Assembly (NCBI GenBank): GCA_029891345.1
Contig: CM057006.1
Span: 45,915,056-45,979,055 of the forward strand
Direction of reading: 5' to 3'
Length of the DNA stretch: 64,000 nucleotides
Source: Dryococelus australis
Lineage: Eukaryota; Arthropoda; Insecta; Phasmatodea; Phasmatidae
Positions 57,434 through 64,000 of the stretch are shown here, one piece after another. The notes beneath the pieces are model-generated. The model did not search any database. It had not been told where the DNA came from and saw only the letters and a program-made list of their open reading frames with translations. How positions within the stretch are numbered: the first letter of the stretch is position 1; every line of letters begins with the position of its first letter. A program made the translations under genes and the position numbers.

Positions 57434-58103
57434 GTCAACATTCAAACAACGTATCACACACATATATACATACACACATTTATATATAACCCCGATGTTG
57501 GGAAAATTCGCGTTTAAGACTCAGACGATCGCTTTTATTATATGATAGTGTTTGAGGAATACAAACACGAATATTGCTGTGATCGTTTCATAAAGCGTCT
57601 TTGTGACGGAATGTCTGTGAGACTGCCAGTGAAAAGTGGATTTGGAAATGTAATTGCTTGGGGGAAAAAAAAATACCTATATGGTTTGTGTCTAATGACT
57701 CTCCACCTAACAGAGATTGGTTCCTTGATCGTGTTACTGTAGTTTAGGTGACGATATTTTTGGGAGTGCGAGAGGTTTGACGAGCCTGAAATTATTAGCA
57801 TATCGTCAGAGAATTCAAAATCGTCAATATGTTTTAACAGGATTATTACATGAGCCCGCACCGAGAAACGAGGCTGTACCTTCGGGAATTGATCGCCCTT
57901 TGACATCCCCTATTGCTACCGATAGACAATGTGATGTGTCGGAAAGAGCCCACGGTTGGAGAAGTGATTCCGATTTCGAGGACTGGCCGTATCAGATGCT
58001 ATCCAGGTGTCAGTAGCAGCAAGATATGGTAGTATTGCATTCTGTGTAGGTGGCTGCATGAATAATTGTTATATATAGATATATATATATATATATATAT
58101 ATA

Positions 58104-58343
58104 TTATTCACAGTAAAGTCGGCACTTTTGAAAGCCCTCTCATTTGGAATAAAAGTTAATAAATATAATTTTTCTTAGCCTGTGACGTTAACTTCCGAGT
58201 GCGGTGGAATCTTGGAATCTACAATACATACTGTGTTGGCTACTTACATGGCAATATTTATTTAAAAAGGTGGTTAAAGGATGAAATGTGGATGAAATAA
58301 AAAAGTAACTAGGGCGTCAAAAGTGCTCACTTGATCTTAAACA

Positions 58344-58349
<6 letters not shown>
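58104..58349. mobile_element. MITE family B copy between AT microsatellites
   Basis: TATTATTCACAGTAAAGTCG to TTGATCTTAAACAGCATATA. The interior matches 39794-40034 (TCATTTGGAATAA, GTAACTAGGGC). TA runs lie on both sides (about 58076-58104 and 58346-58392), fitting insertion into TA-rich DNA. Confidence 0.82.
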
Positions 58350-58392
<43 letters not shown>

Positions 58393-58461
58393 GTGTGCGC
58401 GTGCGTGTGTGTGCTTGCTTGCACATTTCTTCAAGCCTAGTTTCAATGCAGGTAGATTATA

Positions 58462-59030
58462 CACTATCTACCAAAAAGTAATTGGGCACCCGTAAAGATA
58501 GGTAATTCAGTACGTCAATTGACTTGTGTTTCACGGCCTTCGGCGTAAGACCGCTGGTGTTTGTCCGTGGTAGCATGAACACAGAGGCCTATTGTAACAT
58601 TCTGGATAATGAAATGCTCCCAACATTGTGGCGTTTTTACGGAATGGACCCGTGTTACTTCCAGGATGACAATGCCAGGTACCATGTTTCAAGCGCTACT
58701 ATGCAGTGGTACGCCGACAACAATGTTCGCCGATTGGACTGGCCCGCCCAGAGCCCCGACCTCAACCCTATAGAACATCTTTGGGACGAATTGGATCGCC
58801 GGGTGAGGACTCGTCAGGCGCCGCCAAAATCCATTGCTCAACTCATGGAATGGTTGCAAGAGGAATGGCGACAAATCCCAGTGGATGTCCTGCACACACT
58901 CGTAGAGAGCATGCCAGACAGGATGGCTGCTGTTATAGCCGCAAGAGGTGGCCCTACGAGATTCTAACAGGGTGACAACCACCGAGCAAACATTGTGGAC
59001 AGGTGCCCAATTACTTTTTGGTAGATAGTG
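58462..59030 (+). mobile_element. Tc1-like transposon, deletion derivative (569 bp)
   Basis: Perfect or near-perfect 29-bp terminal repeats starting CACTATCTACCAAAAAG, with TA on both sides. The element keeps only the 3' half of its transposase gene. Confidence 0.95.
58524..58967 (+). pseudogene. Tc1 transposase, C-terminal half
   Basis: An open frame of 147 codons includes MCFTAFGVRPLVFV, YFQDDNARYHVSSATMQWYA and SPDLNPIEHLWDELDRRV. The second Asp (DDN) and the Glu (NPIE) are 34 residues apart, the DD34E signature of Tc1. The DNA-binding domains and first Asp are missing, so the first Met here is not a real start. No stop or frameshift in the remainder indicates a recent insertion. Transposition would need an enzyme made elsewhere. 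Confidence 0.93.
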
Positions 59031-60412
59031 TAGTCAATGTGGTTAAAGTATTTTAGTAATTGAAATGTGTGGGTCTGTTGAAAAATTCTAATGTCAGCAA
59101 ACATGTTCATTGCGGGTGACCACGAGACTTTGACAATCGTATTGGTGTTGGGGTGAGTCAAAGTTGGGCACACGTCCACAAGACGAAAATTACGGTAAAC
59201 TCGCCGTACTTTACGAAAACCCACGCCAAAGACCTATGCCGCCATACGTAAGATTAATATTTCTGTGGGCCTGATCACTTTATTCGCACGTCAGTGTCGA
59301 GTGAAACTTTGGAATTGTTAGGAAAGTAAACGTTTCACAAATTCGCTAATTCTTGCACCTGCATGCTTTAAAAGAACATAAAACCAAAGAAATAATTTCA
59401 GTTCTCATGCCTAACACTTTTAATTCGACATTAGGAAATGGATCTACTTTCTCTCCGTTGTTAACAACTTCACTGGGCGCATGCCGCTCAATCTGCCCGT
59501 CAATATACAGGATGTATCTAAATTAAACCGACAAACATCGACTGGCAGTCATTCACGAAAAAAGGCGAAACCATAAAGTATAAACGACCTATGGCCTAAA
59601 GTTAATCCTAAGGCCATTAAACATCTTAGAAGTTGGACCTGAAACAACAATATTTATTTCTAACTAGCGACCCGCCCCGGCCTCGCTCGGGTGCGATGTA
59701 CAAATATGGCGTTATTTAGGTTTACAGCATGTATATACACTAAATGCTTAAGGTAACTAACAAAGGATTAATACTGTGTTGTTCAAAAAGTCTTCGTAAG
59801 TGAATTTTAAAAGACAAAAATGTTTACTCTGGGGCATCCCTAAAAGATAAACATATGCTGTTGCGGACTTTTTTGAGATCTACAATTCTAAAACACATTA
59901 ATTTGGCGTATATCTTATGCTTTAGTCAGCGTAAGCCTTGTAAGCGCCGGAAAAGTGGCTTTTTCCGACTTGATTAGAAAACTTCGACATTTCTCTACCT
60001 ATCTTATGATAGTGAAAACCGCATCAAAATCTATCAAGTAGTTTAGAAGCCTTACCCGAATACAGACACACGCGGGCGAGCGACTTTGCTTTATACTGTG
60101 TATAGATATTTGAGAAACATTTTAAGATGGAATATTAACTTTCTGGATAATGTGTAACGTAATAAAGATGTGTAAACACTACACCATATGTCTTTCGCTA
60201 TCATAAAAATACGTCTTGGAAATAATCGAGGCTACTATCATTACTTCGACGTAATCTCCATCGCGCTGTAGCAGACTTGGGGATTTAAAAGATGGATCAC
60301 AAACCCGCATGTCACAATTAACTTTACACATCATGCAGACACACTGTGTTCATCTCCAGTAGTAGTGATGAACTAGTGTTTCAGGTCCAAGTACCGCCCT
60401 TGGGTAGGTTGG

Positions 60413-60820
60413 TATAGGCTGTTCATGGTGAGGTGAGCACTTTTGATGCGCTAGTAACATTTTCCTTTCAGCAATTTTTTTTTTTTAATCCTTTAACCAC
60501 CTTTTCAAATAAATATCGCCATGTTATAGGCTATTCACGGCAAAGTGAGCACTTTTTAAGGCCCTGCTGAATTTTGCTTTTCATTAGATTTCCATCTTCC
60601 TGTCACTTTTTAACATAAACATTGTCATCAGACTAATAAACACAGTGTGTACATTTCACCACTAACAAAAGTTAACGCCTGGAGCTGCAAAAAAATATAT
60701 ATTTGTTAGTGCTTAATGCATGTTAAAAGGGCCTTAGAAAGTGCTCACTTTACCATAAACAGCCTATAGTAATAAACAGTGTGCAGATTCCGCCGCACTC
60801 GGAAAGTTAACGTTCAAGGA
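60413..60820. mobile_element. MITE family B copy split by another B copy
   Basis: TATAGGCTGTTCATGGTGAG runs to ATCGCCATG at 60523. The interior resumes at 60769 with GTAATAAACAGTGTGCAGAT and CCGCACTCGG exactly as in 25545-25799. The right terminus is missing. Confidence 0.82.
60525..60768. mobile_element. MITE family B copy, nested and complete
   Basis: TATAGGCTATTCACGGCAAA to TTTACCATAAACAGCCTATA, inserted at TA inside the outer B copy. Confidence 0.88.
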
Positions 60821-60851
60821 ATGTAAAGGAAACAGCCAGCATTGCCTTTGT

Positions 60852-60991
60852 TAGGGACCCATCCGAGCACTCGCCTGGAGTGATTTCGAAAAACACGGGA
60901 AAACCGAAATAAGGATAGCCGGATCGGGAATTGAACCCGCGCCCCCACCCGAATGCGAGTCCAGCGAGTTGCCATTTCGCCACCTCGCTTG
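60852..60991 (-). mobile_element. Second type of tRNA-derived SINE
   Basis: The reverse strand reads AAGCGAGGTGGCGAAATGGC (A box TGGCGAAATGG) and GCGGGTTCAATTCCCGATCC (B box), with CGGCTATCC and TTTCCCGTGTTTTTCG after it. It differs from the main SINE in both head and body. Confidence 0.75.
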
Positions 60992-61188
60992 TTGTGTACC
61001 ACCCTTAGGATTAACTTTAGACCATAGGTCGTGTATACGTTTTCACCTAAATTTTTTGTGATCAACCTGCAGCCGAAGTTTGTCAGTCCAATTAAGATCA
61101 ACTTCGTACAGGCAATTAGAGGAAGTGACATTTCTCAAAGGTTGATTTCAAAAGTGTTCAGTTAATAGTGAACAACTTGTACATGATC

Positions 61189-61434
61189 TTCAGACCATGT
61201 TCGAACTGGCCATTTAGTATATTGGTATTTTATTATCTAGTAGCTTTCAATTCAGACGTCGATAGTCACTTGTTCAAAGATGGTTGCGCTTTGATAATTT
61301 AGTAGTGTAGTAAGTTTCTGTGCATACTAAAAACTAACTACAAAATACCAAATACGTCATAATTTTAGCCTACTAATTTCTCGCCACGTGACCTTTTAGT
61401 AAACTAAAAATTGCCCATTCGAACGCGGCCTAAA
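61189..61434. mobile_element. Family G MITE, short intact copy
   Basis: TCAGACCATGTTCGAACTGG at the left and CCCATTCGAACGCGGCCTAA at the right, inverted. Subterminal TAGTATATTGGTATTTTA-like sequence pairs with AAATACCAAATACG. Confidence 0.7.
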
Positions 61435-61853
61435 AGGACATTTCACACGATCAAATATTTATTGAATTCAAATACTTGAACTCAATTTATTCAACTAAAA
61501 AATCACTTAAATTGCCTTTCAACGAATTCCATTCAATTATTAACTTTCGAGTCTCCACATGGAAATTTATCACAAATTTTTTTTTATGAAAGCAGTTTAA
61601 AAAATACCAAGATTAAATTTTTAGAAGTATCTACGACTTTTGCTCCACACGAAAATAATTTGTTAAACCCTAACAAATTGTCTTCATTTTATTGTAGATT
61701 TTCTCTTTTAAAAAATATGCATCCTTACTTTGTAAAAACTTTAAATGTGTACGAACAGCTATATTATTATAAGATTACTTCCAGTAATACTGTCAGAAAA
61801 GATGTGATAAGCGGTTGAAATTTTGAGAGTCGATAAAATAAAGAATATGTCCC

Positions 61854-62259
61854 ATAGCCTATTCACGGTTTCTTCACACTTTTTGAATAAAACCTTCTGA
61901 AAAACACACAATGTATAACATGTTCGGGTGTTTCCTCAATATTTCATGTATCACAAGCATTACCTACATCAATATAAAAGTATTTTATTTTTTGTTAAAC
62001 TGAACTTTTACTTATATTTTGTCTATGCATTATAACATTTCATTTATAAATAATAAGAATGAAAACTGCTAGAAAATAGGTGTGTTGGTAATGCCTAGTA
62101 AGACATTGTCCTTATGTAAAATATTGTTACACTGAGAGCTCGTGTATCCGGTACGCTGTCCCTTTGGTGTAATTTTCGAAGCTTTGTTTGCACGAGGTGG
62201 AGGAGTATCCTGGAAGTAGAACTTAAGCAAGGCTTCCAAGTAACAGTAAATGGACTATA
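61854..62259 (+). mobile_element. MITE family C copy
   Basis: TAGCCTATTCACGGTTTCTT to ACAGTAAATGGACTATA. The interior aligns with 22233-22635 throughout. Confidence 0.72.
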
Positions 62260-62452
62260 AACTAAAATAGTGAAGGAAAACGAGACATTTAAGAAATTGA
62301 AAGAGGAAATTGGCACAATTGCGAAGTTTTTATGTCTTAATATAGCATTCGATGAATTTAATTCAATAAAAATTTAAGGTATTTTGAAAAAAAAAATAAA
62401 TAAATAAATAAAAAATAAAAAAATAGTTTATCGCGTGAAAGAGTCTGTAGTA

Positions 62453-62888
62453 AAGGCTGTTCACGATAAAGTGAGCACTTTTGAAATCAACGTTAGAAAA
62501 AGTTGCTGTTCCTATCTGCATATACGCAATTTTAACGGGCGCATTGAGAGGCATGCGTCCAGTAAAAGTTGGTAACAATAGATGGGAAGCAGTTCCATAT
62601 CTTAACGTCGAATAAAACATTTTTGGTAACTATTTGTGATAACTTAAATTATTACTTTGGTTTTCTGTTGTTTTTTTTAATGCATTTAATATTTTGTAAG
62701 AATAAGCAAATTTGTAAGAACTGAACTTTTCTTATAATTTCACAGTTTCACTTGACCGATGCATGAATAAAGTGATGAGGCCCACAGCAATGTTAATTTT
62801 AACATAAGGTGAATTAATACACAACGTGCATACAAGTAGATCTTAAGCAGGGCTTTCAAAAGTTCTCGTTTTACCGTGAACAGCTTAT
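62453..62888 (-). mobile_element. MITE family A copy, full length, reverse
   Basis: TAAAGGCTGTTCACGATAAA to TTACCGTGAACAGCTTATA, with all interior blocks reversed. Confidence 0.9.
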
Positions 62889-62899
62889 ATATGGCTATA

Positions 62900-63096
62900 A
62901 CCTCGTGCCGCACGTGTTCATGCCCCATCCCCCCTCTTCGTATTTATCTATCCACTAATAAAGTGCATGGTTCCTACCTATCTGTTTCCTGTAGCATTTT
63001 CTATTAATGCATGCAACAAATTCTAATTCTTTCCTGCCGAAAGGGTTTTTACTGTGTCTATGCCAGTTTTTCCCTTTCTCTTCTTAGTTATTGTAG
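62900..63096 (-). repeat. Repeat family D, copy 3, cut off by an LTR
   Basis: The reverse complement carries GGGAAAAACTGGCATAGACA and AAACCCTTTCGGCAGGAAAG as in the other D copies. The match stops where the LTR begins. Confidence 0.6.
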
Positions 63097-63809
63097 TGTT
63101 ACGCGCTGCTGCCCGGCACTTTGGCGGTGGACCCACCGCATCCCTTCCCTCCCCACCCTACGGTGTTGCCTCCTGACCATCCTTTCTGAGAAGCCCGTGA
63201 ATAATGGACAGCGGAGGTTTCGACGGGTCTGGCGACGACGTAAGAATGTTCTGGTGAAACTGGCTGGCGCCTCGGCCCTCCGCGACGCATCACGGGTGTT
63301 GGGGAAGATTCTAGGTGGCGGCCTAAGACACTATATATACCGCCACAACCCCAGCGGCTGGCGAAGTTAAAGTGTGGACGACGACAGGAGATTGCGGGAC
63401 CACGGTGGGCGAGGTGTTCGTGGCGTGAATGGACGAGAGGGTGTGAAACCGCTAATGAAGCCTACTGTGCGCGAGAGCGGGACATGGACTGAACTGAGGT
63501 GGGACCGAATGGAAGTGTAATACGGATTTTATTGTAAATATTCGAACCGTCAATTCGGACACATATTTTATAGAATATTTTAATCGGTATACATTGTCTA
63601 TTAGGACTGATCCTTAATTATTTTATTTAATTGATTTATTTTTGGTAATTATAAATTGTATAAAATTGGAGTAATTAGTTGTGAACAGTAAGTGGTATCA
63701 ATTTATTGTGAGATTTTGAGTTCAGAGAATTTTGCTGTAGTTATTGTAAATTAAATAAGGAAATTATAATTAATTATTTTATTTAATTAAGACCTCCATC
63801 CCGTAACGA
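63097..63809 (+). mobile_element. Fossil LTR of a Ty3/Gypsy-like retroelement (tentative)
   Basis: About 713 bp runs from TGTTACGCG to CCCGTAACG, short inverted ends of the Gypsy type. It is followed directly by TTTGGTGTAGCCC, resembling the primer-binding site position. A TATATATA box lies near 63333. Only one LTR is in the window, so it is either the 5' LTR of an element running off the right edge or a solo LTR. It lies in repeat D and is therefore younger than that repeat. Confidence 0.42.
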
Positions 63810-63854
63810 ATTTGGTGTAGCCCACTTAATTTCTAGAAAGAGAAATCTTAACAG

Positions 63855-64000
63855 TAGTTTAGCTGGGACACCCGAACTTCGCGAAAAGATTATCGCACAT
63901 GCTAGACTCCAATACGCTACGGGCGTGCCAGCTGTTTTCTTTTGCTTATTGGCAGCGTTTCTTTGTGAGAAGACATTTTCTTACTCGACTGGCCTATCAG
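63855..64000 (-). repeat. Dispersed repeat shared with 29388-29545
   Basis: The reverse strand reads GGCCAGTCGAGTAAGAAAAT, CTTCTCACAAAGAAACGCTG and GTAGCGTATTGGAGTCTAGC. It runs off the window. Confidence 0.7.

Larger units (their letters stand above)
59509..61100. mobile_element. TIR element with long imperfect terminal repeats, carrying nested MITEs and a SINE
   Basis: The first about 100 bp recur inverted at the right end: TAAACGACCTATGGCCTAAA with TTAATCCTAAGG against CCTTAGGATTAACTTTAG with CCATAGGTCGTGTATACG; the outer ends GATGTATCTAAATTAAACCG and AGTCCAATTAAGATC also match inversely. No transposase is seen. It contains a GACCCGCCCCGGCCTCGCTC motif followed about 400 bp later by TTTATACTGTGTATAGAT, the two ends of a further common arthropod repeat. 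Confidence 0.7.
59237..61183 (+). mobile_element. MITE family A copy split by a 1.6-kb nested insertion
   Basis: The left part, 59237-59508 (CCGCCATACGTAAGATTAAT to CGTCAATATACAG), resumes at 61101 with GGAAGTGACATTTCTCAAAG and ends AATAGTGAACAACTTGTAC. The first end of the MITE is missing. Confidence 0.78.

Noticed and set aside
60852-60991. tRNA gene on the minus strand
   Set aside because: The promoter boxes are good, but there is no closed acceptor stem and a SINE-like body follows.
63011-63370. 119-codon frame at the right end
   Set aside because: It crosses the border between repeat D and the LTR-like sequence and has no motif.

Overview
The window is animal genomic DNA, AT-rich with long introns and very dense in transposons. 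It looks like an arthropod. The evidence is a secreted trypsin-fold serine protease preceded by a CUB domain and a Cys-rich module of the kind seen in insects and crustaceans, an axonemal dynein light chain, tRNA-derived SINEs, Tc1-like elements and many short non-autonomous DNA transposons (MITEs). The exact group cannot be fixed from the sequence alone.

Layout. Positions 424-4945 (minus) hold the first three coding exons of the Paf1-complex subunit Rtf1, and the gene runs off the left edge. Positions 6770-7321 (plus) hold a complete, intronless DNAL1/LC1 leucine-rich-repeat dynein light chain, divergent from Rtf1 across about 1.8 kb. Positions 9.5-27 kb hold no confident host gene. They carry a 2-kb TIR element with three tRNA-like stretches, a degraded satellite of about 285 bp, GC-rich repeat sequence, SINEs, a LINE reverse-transcriptase fragment between long direct repeats, and several MITEs. 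From 28 or 38 kb to 57.4 kb (plus) lie the exons of one CUB plus S1 protease gene. Exon phases agree throughout. His and Asp of the triad are present, and the Ser exon must lie beyond the right edge. A well-spliced orphan exon at 28146-28243 may be its upstream exon. The last 6.5 kb, intronic to the protease if the gene continues, is a stack of nested transposons ending in a fossil LTR.

The dominant feature besides the genes is a family of TA-flanked MITEs with TIRs starting AGGCTGTTCACG. About twelve copies of a 430-bp form (A) and five of a 240-255-bp form (B) are visible, several inserted into one another. Other MITE groups have TWA target duplications (Harbinger-like), an exact 8-bp duplication (hAT-like), or GTGTCCGAATT termini. 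Transposons repeatedly sit within 20-60 bp of protease exons. One hAT-like MITE ends 25 bp before a 3' splice site.
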